Source of the DNA: an uncultured Thalassotalea sp.
GTDB lineage: Bacteria; Pseudomonadota; Gammaproteobacteria; Enterobacterales; Alteromonadaceae
Length of the DNA stretch: 64,000 bases
NCBI GenBank assembly: GCA_947492575.1
Contig: CANLNK010000001.1
Span: forward strand, 620,001 to 684,000
Direction of reading: 5' to 3'
Shown here: positions 47,274 through 56,311 of the stretch, in pieces
How positions within the stretch are numbered: position 1 is the first letter of the stretch
How the letters are laid out: every line of letters begins with the position of its first letter
The notes under the pieces: generated by a model
What the model saw: only the letters and a program-made list of their open reading frames with translations
Database searches by the model: none
Told to the model about the DNA's origin: nothing
Translations under genes and position numbers: made by a program

Positions 47274-48641
47274 TTATTCTGCTCGCAGGCCTTTATTGAT
47301 ATCGCTTACATCTTGCTCGTTAAGCGTACCGGCAGCACGTTTAAGTGCTAGTACCGAGTTAATGTAGTTGTAACGCGTCGAAGACAAGTTACGCTTAGCG
47401 TTGTACAGGTTACGAGTGCTGTTTAGCACGTCAACAATAGTACGTGTACCTACTTCAAAACCTGCTTCAGTTGCTTCCAACGCTTTCTCAGCACTTAGTA
47501 CAGATTGCTCTAATGCTTTGATTGCAGAAACACCTGCGATTACCGTGTTATAAGCATTGCGCGTGTTACGTACAACGTTACGGTAAGTTAGGTCTAAGTC
47601 TTGGCTCGCAGCAACATAGTTGTGCTGAGCTTGTTTCACTGCACTTGACGTTGCACCACCTGAGTAAATTGGAACCGTTAACGTTATACCGATAGATTGG
47701 GTATCTAGTTTAGGCTGTTGGTATTCAGGTAAGTTTGCCACTGTAATGTCATCGTCAGAAGTGCTGTAGCTTGCACCTAAATCTAACGTTGGGTAGTGAC
47801 CAGCGCGAGCAATATTGATGTTCTCTTTTGCAATATCTACTGATACTTTTTGTGAGATTAAATCAATGCTCTTCGCTTCTGCTGTTTGCTGCCATTCATT
47901 TGCGCTGTCTGGCATAGGGCGAGAAGCTGTAAAACGCTCAGTGTTTAACACATGGATATTACTTGGATAAACATTTGTTAATACACGTAGTGCTTCTTCT
48001 GAGTTGTAAATATTGTTCTGAGCTTGGATAACTTGTGTTACTGAGTCGTCGTATTCAGCTTGCGCTTCATGTACGTCAGTGATTGCTGTTAAACCAACAG
48101 AGAAACGTTGCTTGGTTTGTTCAAGCTGGCGTTCAATCGCCACTTTTTGTGCTTCAGCGAATTCTAAATCATCTTTGGCACTTAATAAGTTAAAGTAAGC
48201 TTCTGTTACACGAACAATTAACTCTTGCTTAGCAACTTGGTATGCAAGATCCGCTTGGTGTGCAGACTTTTCAGCGTTGTCTAAACGTAACCATGTGTCG
48301 TGATGGTAAAGCTGCATCGATAAAGACGCGCCCCACGATAGGCTATCAGTGTCTGTTGAGTAAATTGAACCAGGAGCAAGACCTAAGCTGTTTGTCGCTG
48401 ATGCAACAGACTCACGCTCAGAGATGCCATATTCACCAGTCGCTGTAATTGATGGTAGTAATGCAGCGCGCGCTTGAGTGATTCCCTCTTTAGACGCTTT
48501 ATATTGTGCTGCAGCTTTTAATAATACAGGGTCATTAGTCAACGCTTGTTGGTATACCTGTAGCAAGTCATCAGCAAATGCTGATGCCGAACTGGCAGCC
48601 ATTGACATCCCTATCAAAAGTGAAGTTAGTGTTTTTTTCAT
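47274..48641 (-). CDS. tolC: TolC outer-membrane efflux channel
   Basis: 455 residues from ATG 48641 (AAGGAAG upstream; a TTG at 48647 is a possible alternative). Signal peptide cleaved near ASAFADDL, then the OEP duplicated helical-hairpin/beta-strand pattern: LLQVYQQALTNDPVLLKAAA at the start of the first repeat and RNTRNAYNTVIAGV in the second. It forms the trimeric exit duct for RND/ABC exporters and type I secretion. It is divergent from nudF exactly as in E. coli. Confidence 0.95.
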   Translation of the reverse strand: MKKTLTSLLIGMSMAASSASAFADDLLQVYQQALTNDPVLLKAAAQYKASKEGITQARAALLPSITATGEYGISERESVASATNSLGLAPGSIYSTDTDSLSWGASLSMQLYHHDTWLRLDNAEKSAHQADLAYQVAKQELIVRVTEAYFNLLSAKDDLEFAEAQKVAIERQLEQTKQRFSVGLTAITDVHEAQAEYDDSVTQVIQAQNNIYNSEEALRVLTNVYPSNIHVLNTERFTASRPMPDSANEWQQTAEAKSIDLISQKVSVDIAKENINIARAGHYPTLDLGASYSTSDDDITVANLPEYQQPKLDTQSIGITLTVPIYSGGATSSAVKQAQHNYVAASQDLDLTYRNVVRNTRNAYNTVIAGVSAIKALEQSVLSAEKALEATEAGFEVGTRTIVDVLNSTRNLYNAKRNLSSTRYNYINSVLALKRAAGTLNEQDVSDINKGLRAE

Positions 48642-48797
48642 GAGCAAGCACTTCCTTAGTGTCGTTCTATACTTTTATTATTTCTCGGTGGTAATGCTAC
48701 ATGGCATCAAGAATTAACTAAATAAAATAAGTGTTTACCACTATGATGCTTGTGTAACAAAATATGTGTGAAATTACAGGAATGATAGGACATTTTA

Positions 48798-49433
48798 GTG
48801 GGATTCAAAAGCCAAATTCATCAATTTAGCGCAGAAGACGTTAATTTAATTGAAAAAACTACGAGCTTTCAAGGTTTTTTCCAAATTGAAGAATATTTAG
48901 TCAGCCATAAATTGTTTAATGGTGGCACAAGTAAGGTGTTATCTCGTGAAATTTTCGAACGTGGTGATGCAGTTGCTGTTATGCCATTTGATCCGGTTAG
49001 GCAATCAGTTGTCGTTGTTGAACAATTTCGAACTGGTGCCTTAAGAGCAGGTGGAAACCCTTGGTTAATAGAGTTTATCGCTGGCATGTTTTCAAAAGAT
49101 GAATCGCCAACAGACGTTGCGGTTCGGGAAGCGAAAGAAGAAGCAGATATCACGTTAGAAGAAGATAAGCTGCAGCATGTGATGAGTTATTTGTCTTCAC
49201 CGGGTGGGACTAGTGAACAGCTTCATTTATACGTTGCGCCTGTTGATGCCAGCAATGTCGGTGGAGTTTATGGGCTTGATGAAGAAGGCGAAGATATTAA
49301 GGTTCACGAACTACCGCTGAAAGAGGCGCTTAGTTTAGTAAACAATGGTACAATTAATAACGCGATGACGATCATAGGCATCCAATGGTTGGCGCTAAAT
49401 CAAGAGCAACTCTTGCGAGATTGGCAGGTCTAA
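48798..49433 (+). CDS. nudF: ADP-ribose pyrophosphatase (Nudix)
   Basis: 211 residues with a GTG start (AGGA eight nt upstream). The Nudix box is intact in pattern: AGMFSKDESPTDVAVREAKEEA (catalytic REAxEE). Close in length and sequence pattern to E. coli NudF (209), including LFNGG, REIFERGDAVAVMPFDPVR and SPGGTSEQ. It hydrolyses ADP-ribose to AMP and ribose-5-phosphate. First gene of the nudF-yqiB-cpdA-yqiA-parE series. Confidence 0.94.
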   Translation: MGFKSQIHQFSAEDVNLIEKTTSFQGFFQIEEYLVSHKLFNGGTSKVLSREIFERGDAVAVMPFDPVRQSVVVVEQFRTGALRAGGNPWLIEFIAGMFSKDESPTDVAVREAKEEADITLEEDKLQHVMSYLSSPGGTSEQLHLYVAPVDASNVGGVYGLDEEGEDIKVHELPLKEALSLVNNGTINNAMTIIGIQWLALNQEQLLRDWQV

Positions 49434-49649
49434 TGCCCTGTAACAGGATTTAGCCCCGCTAGTTACAATTGGTAGGAATAATTGGCAGCATTAGTAGTCA
49501 GCAATAGTTGTCAGCATTAGCGAGTCGCTAGCAAAGAGTGCAGAGTAAACTCACAAGAGTAACTTCTCGTATTCTTACAGCGCTTCAACATCTTGTTTTG
49601 CTTTTAGCAACAGAAACAACTAATTCAACAAAAGAGAGTTTTATATTTA

Positions 49650-50114
49650 ATGAGCTTACGTAAACAAAGCTATCGTCCCAATTTGCCAGATTTAATGGAG
49701 CTTTGCGCCATTAACTATATGTTGGCATTAAAGCTCTTAGCAAACCGAGAGCAAGTGGGGGAAGTGCGTGAGTTTTCTATTGCTGAACAGTTGCAATACG
49801 CCATTACCGTTAAAGAAGTCACCAAGTACACATCGTTGATTAGTATTGAACAAAAGCAAGTGTTCAATAGCGAAACACTGACTCAGCTGTTGGCGCCTAA
49901 AATGATCATCAGACTCTACCACGACGCGCAAGCGGCAGAAGTGGTGAGTAGCCAAGCGATTCGAAATATTAAGCCTAAGTATCACTACCCCAATGAGCTA
50001 ATGCATTTGCCAGATGAGAAGCTACAAGTAAACGCTTTCCTAAAAGAGTGGTTGCAAGTATGCCTTACTCACGGTCAAGCAAGCGTTAAATCGCCATCAG
50101 TACCAAGTAAATAA
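49650..50114 (+). CDS. yqiB: DUF1249 family protein YqiB
   Basis: 154 residues, soluble, matching the DUF1249 family (E. coli YqiB, 140 residues): SYRPNLPDLMELCAINYMLALKLL at the start and a conserved central YHDAQAAEVV. Function unknown. It is 216 nt after nudF and 14 nt before cpdA, keeping the E. coli order. The 216-nt gap before it holds only imperfect short repeats (CAGCATTAG, CAGCAATAG). Confidence 0.9.
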   Translation: MSLRKQSYRPNLPDLMELCAINYMLALKLLANREQVGEVREFSIAEQLQYAITVKEVTKYTSLISIEQKQVFNSETLTQLLAPKMIIRLYHDAQAAEVVSSQAIRNIKPKYHYPNELMHLPDEKLQVNAFLKEWLQVCLTHGQASVKSPSVPSK

Positions 50115-50128
50115 GTGAGTAGTTACTT

Positions 50129-50875
50129 ATGTTAACGGTTGCCCAGTTTAGTGATAGTCACTTATTTGCTGATAAGAATGGCTTGCACCATGGTGCCAAT
50201 GTTTACCAAAACCTCATTCGTGTATGTCAGAGCATTGCAGAAGATCCCAGTGTTGACCTTGCCGTTTTTACCGGCGACTTAACGCAAGATCATACGGACG
50301 ATTCATATAGAGTTTTTGTTGACGTTGTTGACGAGTTATTAAGTGATATACCTGTTTATTATCTTGCGGGGAATCACGATGACCTTGACATGCTTGAGCG
50401 TCATTTGTGCAAACCACCATTTGCTAATGAGCACGTATTTGAAAATGAAGATTGGCAGTTTCACTTTATCAACAGTAAATCTGAGACGCCTGCCGGTGTG
50501 GTTAGTCAATTGCAGCTAGCAGATATTACATCGGAAACCAGTGTCGACAAGTTTCAGTTTTATTTTCTACATCATCATCCCAAGAACGTAGATTATTTTA
50601 TTGATCGCCACGGTCTGGAAGAGCAGTATCAGTTTTGGGACTGGGTTGCGCATCAGCCTAATGTGAAAGGGGTTGCTTGTGGTCATGTTCATCGTGCGAT
50701 GGAATTTAGTCACGAGACGGTTCAAGGACCTATCCCTGTGTATACTTGCCCAGCAACCTCTATTCAATTTGCCAAACATCCTGATGATTTAGTTGCAGAA
50801 GCCACCGAGCCCGCTTATCGTAAGTTTACGTTTGCAGCTGATGGCGGTTTATCAACAGACGTCGTCTATTTGTAA
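50129..50875 (+). CDS. cpdA: 3',5'-cyclic AMP phosphodiesterase
   Basis: 248 residues of the class III metallophosphoesterase family with all metal motifs: FSDSH, FTGDLTQD, LAGNHDD, LHHHP and ACGHVHRAM. Slightly shorter than E. coli CpdA (275). It lowers cAMP and so tunes CRP-dependent catabolism. Fourteen nt after yqiB, probably the same transcript. Confidence 0.94.
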   Translation: MLTVAQFSDSHLFADKNGLHHGANVYQNLIRVCQSIAEDPSVDLAVFTGDLTQDHTDDSYRVFVDVVDELLSDIPVYYLAGNHDDLDMLERHLCKPPFANEHVFENEDWQFHFINSKSETPAGVVSQLQLADITSETSVDKFQFYFLHHHPKNVDYFIDRHGLEEQYQFWDWVAHQPNVKGVACGHVHRAMEFSHETVQGPIPVYTCPATSIQFAKHPDDLVAEATEPAYRKFTFAADGGLSTDVVYL

Positions 50876-50899
50876 TTGTGATTCAGAGATAGCAAAACA

Positions 50900-50927
50900 G
50901 GCTTAGGTTTAGGCTTAGGTTTAGGTA
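50900..50927 (+). repeat. GGYTTA hexamer tandem repeat upstream of yqiA
   Basis: Four complete hexamers alternate GGCTTA and GGTTTA, followed by a partial fifth (GGTA). The unit lies 24 nt after the cpdA stop and 70 nt before the yqiA ATG. Confidence 0.85.
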
Positions 50928-50997
50928 TAGATTTCTTGGCCGCCGCTTTGAGCTACTGCATCAGATTTATATTTATAATTTTAAAAATTTTAGTTTT

Positions 50998-51582
50998 ATG
51001 TCACGCGCAATTTTATATATTCATGGTTTTAATTCATCGCCACTATCGATGAAAGCAGAGCTTACTAAAGCTTACTTGGCGACACATTTTCCACATGTTG
51101 AATTTGTTTGTCCTCAGTTGATGTCATCGCCAAATGCAGCGATAGCACAGTTAGAAGAAATTATTCAATCTCGACCAGACACTCAATGGCAGTTTATTGG
51201 GTCTTCTTTAGGAGGCTATTTTTCAACTTACTTCGCCCAAAAATACCAACAGCAAGCGGTGCTTGTTAATCCTGCGGTTAAACCTTATTTATTGCTCGCC
51301 GACGTCATTGGCTGGCAAACCAACCCATACACTAATGAGCGTTATCAAGTTACTGCCGAACATATGGAGCAGTTAAAGGCGCTTGAGCAAGAAAAAATTA
51401 CTGAAAACTTATATCAAGTGATGGTACAAACAGGCGATGAAGTGTTAGATTATCGTTTGGCTGCTGATAAGTATCAAAACTGTGAACTTATCGTGCAACA
51501 GGGAGGCGACCATAGTTTCATTAACTTCTCGGATATGCTTCCTGCTATCGCTAACTTTCTAGCACTTGAACACCAAAACTAA
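50998..51582 (+). CDS. yqiA: YqiA-family esterase
   Basis: 194 residues, alpha/beta-hydrolase of the UPF0227 family. N-terminal ILYIHGFNSSP (oxyanion region), nucleophile S70 in GSSLGG, late aspartate in VQTGDEVLDY and histidine in GGDHSF give a full catalytic triad. E. coli YqiA has palmitoyl-CoA/ester hydrolase activity. The Shine-Dalgarno is poor; a GGYTTA repeat precedes it. Next gene parE starts 26 nt later. Confidence 0.9.
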   Translation: MSRAILYIHGFNSSPLSMKAELTKAYLATHFPHVEFVCPQLMSSPNAAIAQLEEIIQSRPDTQWQFIGSSLGGYFSTYFAQKYQQQAVLVNPAVKPYLLLADVIGWQTNPYTNERYQVTAEHMEQLKALEQEKITENLYQVMVQTGDEVLDYRLAADKYQNCELIVQQGGDHSFINFSDMLPAIANFLALEHQN

Positions 51583-51608
51583 CAACAATAACGACGTAAA
51601 TTAATTCC

Positions 51609-53498
51609 ATGAGCGAACAATATAATTCTGATTCAATTGAAGTACTTAGTGGTCTGGAGCCGGTACGCCGCCGCCCAGGAATGTATACTGACACAGATCG
51701 TCCGAACCACCTTGGGCAAGAAGTTATTGATAACTCAGTGGATGAGGCGTTAGCGGGCTTTGCCCAAAACATCACGGTTATTCTCGATAAAGACCAGTCG
51801 CTTGAAGTCATTGATGATGGTCGCGGTATGCCTACCGACATTCACCCTGAAGAAGGGGTTTCTGGTGTTGAACTTATTTTCTGTAAGTTGCACGCTGGTG
51901 GTAAATTTTCGAATAAAAACTATCAATTCTCAGGTGGTTTGCACGGTGTTGGTATCTCTGTGGTAAACGCGCTTTCTACGCGTGTAGAAGTGACAGTTCG
52001 CCGAGATGCAAAAGTCTTTGAAATGGCGTTTGAGAACGGTGAAAAAGTTCAAGAGCTTACCGAAACTGGCACTGTTGGGCGCCGAAATACTGGCTCTCGC
52101 GTAAAGTTCTGGCCAGATGCCAGCTACTTTGACTCACACAAATTTTCGACTACCAAATTAAAACGTCTACTGAAAGCAAAAGCGGTTCTATGTCCGGGCT
52201 TAACGATTAAGTTCCAAGACAAAAATGAAGGCGAAAAACACGTATGGTGTTATGAAGACGGCCTAAGTGATTACATCAAAGAGTCAGTTGGCGATAACAT
52301 TAGCTTGCCAGAAGAGCCATTTATTGGCGCATTTTCTTCACAACACGAAGCTGCTGATTGGGCTGTTACTTGGCTACCTGAAGGTGGTGAGTCAATTTCA
52401 GAAAGTTATGTGAACCTGATCCCAACCATTCAAGGTGGTACTCACGTTAATGGTTTAAGACAGGGGCTATTAGATTCAATGCGAGAATTCTGTGAATTCC
52501 GCAATTTAATTCCTCGTGGGGTAAAACTTACACCTGACGACATTTGGGATAAATGTAGTTTTATCTTATCGGTGAAAATGCAAGACCCACAATTCGCTGG
52601 ACAAACCAAAGAGCGACTATCGTCACGCCAGTGTTCTGCTTTTGTATCTGGTGTTGTTAAAGATGCTTTCAGTTTGTGGTTAAACGAACATACAGAAGTT
52701 GCAGAGGCGTTAGCAGAGTTTTGTATCTCGAATGCGCAACGACGATTGCGTGCTGCTAAGAAAGTGGTACGTAAAAAGGTCACACAAGGGCCAGCGCTGC
52801 CGGGTAAGCTGACTGACTGTGGTAGCCAAGATATCAGCCGCACCGAATTATTCCTAGTAGAGGGTGACTCGGCGGGTGGTAGTGCCAAACAAGCGCGAGA
52901 CAGAGAAACACAGGCGATTATGCCGCTACGTGGTAAAATCTTGAACACTTGGGAAGTGGAGTCTGGACAGATTCTCGCGTCTCAAGAAGTGCATGATATT
53001 TCGGTTGCATTAGGCATTGATCCAGATAGTGAAAACCTTGAGTCGCTGCGTTACGGTAAAATTTGTATTTTAGCGGATGCTGACTCTGATGGTCTTCACA
53101 TCGCAACTTTGCTCTGTGCGCTATTTACACAGCATTTCTTACCATTGGTACAAGCTGGACACGTATACGTCGCAATGCCGCCGCTGTACCGTATTGATGT
53201 CGGTAAGGAAGTTTACTATGCGCTAGACGAAGCTGAGAAAGACGGTATTTTAGATCGTATCGAAGCGGAGAAGAAAAAGGGTAAAGTTAACGTACAACGC
53301 TTCAAAGGTCTGGGTGAGATGAACCCGATGCAGTTGCGGGAAACTACGATGGATCCGAATACTCGACGTCTTGTGCAGTTAACGGTAGATGAACATGACC
53401 AAACCATGGAGACTATGGATATGTTGCTCTCTAAGAAACGCTCGGGCGACCGTAAAGACTGGCTCCAAGATAAAGGCGATATGGTTGAGTTGTCATAA
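51609..53498 (+). CDS. parE: DNA topoisomerase IV subunit B
   Basis: 629 residues (E. coli 630). GHKL ATPase motifs: VIDNSVDEALAG, VIDDGRGMPTD, GGLHGVGISVVNALS; TOPRIM acidic residues in LVEGDSAGGSAKQARDR and ILADADSDG; C-terminal RFKGLGEMNPMQL. With ParC (not in this window) it decatenates chromosomes. It is the last gene of the nudF-parE series and is followed by a strong terminator. Confidence 0.98.
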   Translation: MSEQYNSDSIEVLSGLEPVRRRPGMYTDTDRPNHLGQEVIDNSVDEALAGFAQNITVILDKDQSLEVIDDGRGMPTDIHPEEGVSGVELIFCKLHAGGKFSNKNYQFSGGLHGVGISVVNALSTRVEVTVRRDAKVFEMAFENGEKVQELTETGTVGRRNTGSRVKFWPDASYFDSHKFSTTKLKRLLKAKAVLCPGLTIKFQDKNEGEKHVWCYEDGLSDYIKESVGDNISLPEEPFIGAFSSQHEAADWAVTWLPEGGESISESYVNLIPTIQGGTHVNGLRQGLLDSMREFCEFRNLIPRGVKLTPDDIWDKCSFILSVKMQDPQFAGQTKERLSSRQCSAFVSGVVKDAFSLWLNEHTEVAEALAEFCISNAQRRLRAAKKVVRKKVTQGPALPGKLTDCGSQDISRTELFLVEGDSAGGSAKQARDRETQAIMPLRGKILNTWEVESGQILASQEVHDISVALGIDPDSENLESLRYGKICILADADSDGLHIATLLCALFTQHFLPLVQAGHVYVAMPPLYRIDVGKEVYYALDEAEKDGILDRIEAEKKKGKVNVQRFKGLGEMNPMQLRETTMDPNTRRLVQLTVDEHDQTMETMDMLLSKKRSGDRKDWLQDKGDMVELS

Positions 53499-53524
53499 AC
53501 ACTTAGCTTTTATTTATTAACACA

Positions 53525-53554
53525 AAAAAGAGCATCAATCGATGCTCTTTTTTT
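53525..53554. terminator. Bidirectional terminator between parE and fba
   Basis: GAGCATC / GATGCTC, 7-bp stem with a 4-nt AATC loop; six A before and eight T after it, so it ends both parE and the convergent alginate/fba operon. Confidence 0.92.
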
Positions 53555-53582
53555 CATTTAATCGTTAAAAAAACGTTAGCGT

Positions 53583-54647
53583 CTAATTTTGCCTATTAAG
53601 GCAATTCAAGTCTGCAAAGCACTGCTGCAAGCGGATTTGCATGCTCTTTTCACCTTCGCGTAACCATACTCGCGGGTCGTAGTATTTCTTATTCGGCTTC
53701 TCTGCGCCTTCAGGGTTACCAATTTGGCTTTGAAGATAATCGCGCTTGCCTTCGTAGTAATCTCTAACCCCTTCAAAAGTGGCCCATTGCGTATCGGTAT
53801 CAATATTCATTTTGATAACGCCATAGCCAATCGCCTCACGAATATCGCTAAGCTCAGAGCCTGAACCGCCGTGGAAAACGAAGTCGAGTGGCTTTTCACC
53901 AAGATTAAACTTCTCAGCCACATAAGCTTGTGAGTTCTTTAAAATCTTCGGTGTAAGCACTACGTTTCCTGGCTTATAAACGCCATGAACATTACCAAAT
54001 GACGCGGCGATACTAAATTGCGGGCTAATCGCATTCAGTGTTTGATACGCATATGAGACGTCTTCAGGCTGGGTGTAAAGCGCTGAATTGTCTAAATGAC
54101 TGTTATCTACGCCGTCTTCTTCACCGCCTGTACAGCCAAGCTCAATTTCTAACGTCATACCTAGTGGCTTCATACGTGTTAGGTATTCGGCACACGTTTC
54201 GATATTTTGCTCAAGAGGCTCTGCTGACAGGTCAATCATGTGCGAGCTAAATAATGGTTTACCTGTTTCTGAGAAGTGAGCTTCTGAGGCATCAAGCAAG
54301 CCGTCAATCCATGGCAGCAGATTACGTGCAGCATGATCAGTGTGGAGTAATACAGTGACACCGTAGAAGGCAGCCATTTGATGTACGTATTTTGCCGCTG
54401 CAATTGCACCTTGCACTGCTGCTTGGTGGCTATCAAGCGTTAGGCTTTTACCCGCGAAAAAGCTCGCTCCACCATGCGATAATTGAATAATTATCGGTGA
54501 TTTGGCTATTGCTGCCGCTTCAAGGCAGGCGTTAATTGATGAAGTGCCTACTACATTAACCGCTGGTAGTGCATACTCACCAGCTTTGGCGTGTGCAAAT
54601 ATAGCTTGAACGTCATCACCTGTTACTACACCGGGTGCAAAACTCAT
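53583..54647 (-). CDS. fba: Class II fructose-bisphosphate aldolase
   Basis: 354 residues of the FbaA-like class II type: SHGGASFFAGK, LHTDHAARNLLPW (zinc and catalytic residues), EIELGCTGGEEDGVD, NVHGVYKPG, FHGGSGSE and KMNIDTDTQWA. It cleaves or forms fructose-1,6-bisphosphate. It is the last gene of the alginate-catabolic operon, 41 nt after eda, where it could feed the triose phosphate made by Eda toward hexose phosphates. Confidence 0.95.
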   Translation of the reverse strand: MSFAPGVVTGDDVQAIFAHAKAGEYALPAVNVVGTSSINACLEAAAIAKSPIIIQLSHGGASFFAGKSLTLDSHQAAVQGAIAAAKYVHQMAAFYGVTVLLHTDHAARNLLPWIDGLLDASEAHFSETGKPLFSSHMIDLSAEPLEQNIETCAEYLTRMKPLGMTLEIELGCTGGEEDGVDNSHLDNSALYTQPEDVSYAYQTLNAISPQFSIAASFGNVHGVYKPGNVVLTPKILKNSQAYVAEKFNLGEKPLDFVFHGGSGSELSDIREAIGYGVIKMNIDTDTQWATFEGVRDYYEGKRDYLQSQIGNPEGAEKPNKKYYDPRVWLREGEKSMQIRLQQCFADLNCLNRQN

Positions 54648-54688
54648 GATTGTTTCCTTGTCTTATTACAGTTAAGTCGTCGTTACAG

Positions 54689-55312
54689 TTACGTGGGTTG
54701 ATTAGCTGCAATACAGGCGTCAGTAATTGCCTGCCAATTCTCAGATACAACCCAGTCCTTTTGCGCTACCCAAGTTCCACCAACAGCGAACACATTGCTC
54801 AATGCAAAATAATCGGCTTTGTTTTCAGCCGTTACGCCGCCGGTTGGGCAAAAGCTAATATCCTGAAATATAGACGAAATTGATGACAAAAACTTTGCAC
54901 CACCCGCTAAAGCTGCAGGAAATAGCTTTAATTCTTGATAACCGTACTCTCGCGCCATCAATATTTCACCAGTATTTGACACGCCTGGCAACACTGGTAC
55001 ACCACAAGTGGCAAGCTTGGCCAGCAGTTTATCTGAGATTGCTGGCGTGATGATAAAGTCTGCACCTGCATCAATGGCTTGCTGTAAAATTGTTTCGTTG
55101 GTTACCGTGCCTGCGCCAACAACGAGGTCAGGCAATGCTGCTTTAATGGCAGAAAGTGCAGCGAGAGAAGCCTCAGTTCGCAATACAACTTCTACGAGTT
55201 TAAGGCCCGCATCAGACATTGCTTTGGCAATAGCAACACCTTGTTCTGCGTTGTCGGCTTGAATAATAGGTAATAACGTTTGGTTTCCCATCAAAGATGA
55301 AAAGGAAGTCAT
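54689..55312 (-). CDS. eda: 2-keto-3-deoxy-6-phosphogluconate aldolase
   Basis: 207 residues. Class I aldolase barrel with catalytic residues in VVLRTEAS (Glu/Arg region), GAGTVTN, FIITPAIS and LKLFPAAL (Schiff-base lysine), and the phosphate site PTGGV. Splits KDPG to pyruvate and glyceraldehyde-3-phosphate, the last step of uronate catabolism. Twenty-one nt after kdgK. Confidence 0.95.
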   Translation of the reverse strand: MTSFSSLMGNQTLLPIIQADNAEQGVAIAKAMSDAGLKLVEVVLRTEASLAALSAIKAALPDLVVGAGTVTNETILQQAIDAGADFIITPAISDKLLAKLATCGVPVLPGVSNTGEILMAREYGYQELKLFPAALAGGAKFLSSISSIFQDISFCPTGGVTAENKADYFALSNVFAVGGTWVAQKDWVVSENWQAITDACIAANQPT

Positions 55313-55333
55313 GGCAAAAAAACCTTTAAGTAT

Positions 55334-56296
55334 TTAATTAAAACGAGATGAAAATGCAGCTTTGTCTACAATCGCACCTTTGTGTTGAATAACGAATCCA
55401 GCGACTTGATTAGCTAAATCAACCGCCTGAGCGACAGAGGAACCTGCCATGCGAGCACCGAGATAGGCACCATTAAATGAATCACCAGCTGAAGTGGTGT
55501 CGACCACATTGGTTACTAGTGTGACGTCGACAACTTCTTGTCCTTCTTCAGAAATACAGAATACGTTCTGTTCTCCATTTTTAATGACCAATTCTTGAAA
55601 ATCGTAGTCATTGAAAAAAGCGATAATGTCTTCGACAGCATCTAAGCCAAAAATAGCCGCAAAGTCATCGACGCCGGGCAAAAGAACATCTGCACTGTCA
55701 AATGCTTGCTTGAATTGTGTTTTTGCTTCTTCTTTATTGGCCCAGAGTTTTGGGCGGTAATTGAGATCAAATGCAATGGTGACACCTGCTTGTTTGAGGG
55801 TGTCGATAAACGACCAAAATTGAGCTCTGTGCTGGGGTAAAATAACGCCCAGTGAGATACCACTGAAGAAGAAAATATCGCCTTTACTTATGTCATTGGT
55901 AACTTGCTGGTCGATAAAGTTCATCACATAGCGAGCAGCAGAATCACTACGCCAATACGTAAAACTGCGCTCTCCAAACTCATCCAATTGAATAGAATAA
56001 AGTCCCGGAAGTTTCTCGCTCGAGCGAAAAACACAGTCAGTTGTTAGCGCTTCTTGCTCAAAATAATCGACCATGTCGTCGCTAAAATTGTCGTCACCAA
56101 CAGCTGTCACCAAATGGACCTTCTTGTCAGCAAATAGGCGCTTTAAATAAACAGCGGTGTTAAATACATCACCTGCAAAGCCTTGCGTTAGTTGGTTTCC
56201 AGTAGGCGATTTACACGTAGGTTTTGTCGATGCCTGCGAATTGTTCGCAGACATCAACTCAATCATACATTCACCTAGCAAATAAATATTGTTCAT
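55334..56296 (-). CDS. kdgK: 2-keto-3-deoxygluconate kinase
   Basis: 320 residues of the PfkB family: LGECMIEL at the N-terminus, GGxxN-like region around QGFAGDVFNTAVYL, FAFDLNYRPKLW and the ATP/catalytic motif DTTSAGDSFNGAYL with the catalytic aspartate. Makes KDPG from KDG. Position between the uronate transporter and eda makes the KDG substrate nearly certain. Confidence 0.93.
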   Translation of the reverse strand: MNNIYLLGECMIELMSANNSQASTKPTCKSPTGNQLTQGFAGDVFNTAVYLKRLFADKKVHLVTAVGDDNFSDDMVDYFEQEALTTDCVFRSSEKLPGLYSIQLDEFGERSFTYWRSDSAARYVMNFIDQQVTNDISKGDIFFFSGISLGVILPQHRAQFWSFIDTLKQAGVTIAFDLNYRPKLWANKEEAKTQFKQAFDSADVLLPGVDDFAAIFGLDAVEDIIAFFNDYDFQELVIKNGEQNVFCISEEGQEVVDVTLVTNVVDTTSAGDSFNGAYLGARMAGSSVAQAVDLANQVAGFVIQHKGAIVDKAAFSSRFN

Positions 56297-56311
56297 TACT
56301 GTCCTTCAACG

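Noticed and set aside
50900-50927. Telomere-like or CRISPR-like repeat
   Set aside because: Only about four hexamers without spacers; it is a simple tandem repeat inside an operon.
52442-52948. 168-codon open frame antisense inside parE
   Set aside because: It lies wholly inside the strongly conserved parE gene, has no Shine-Dalgarno and its product has no family pattern.
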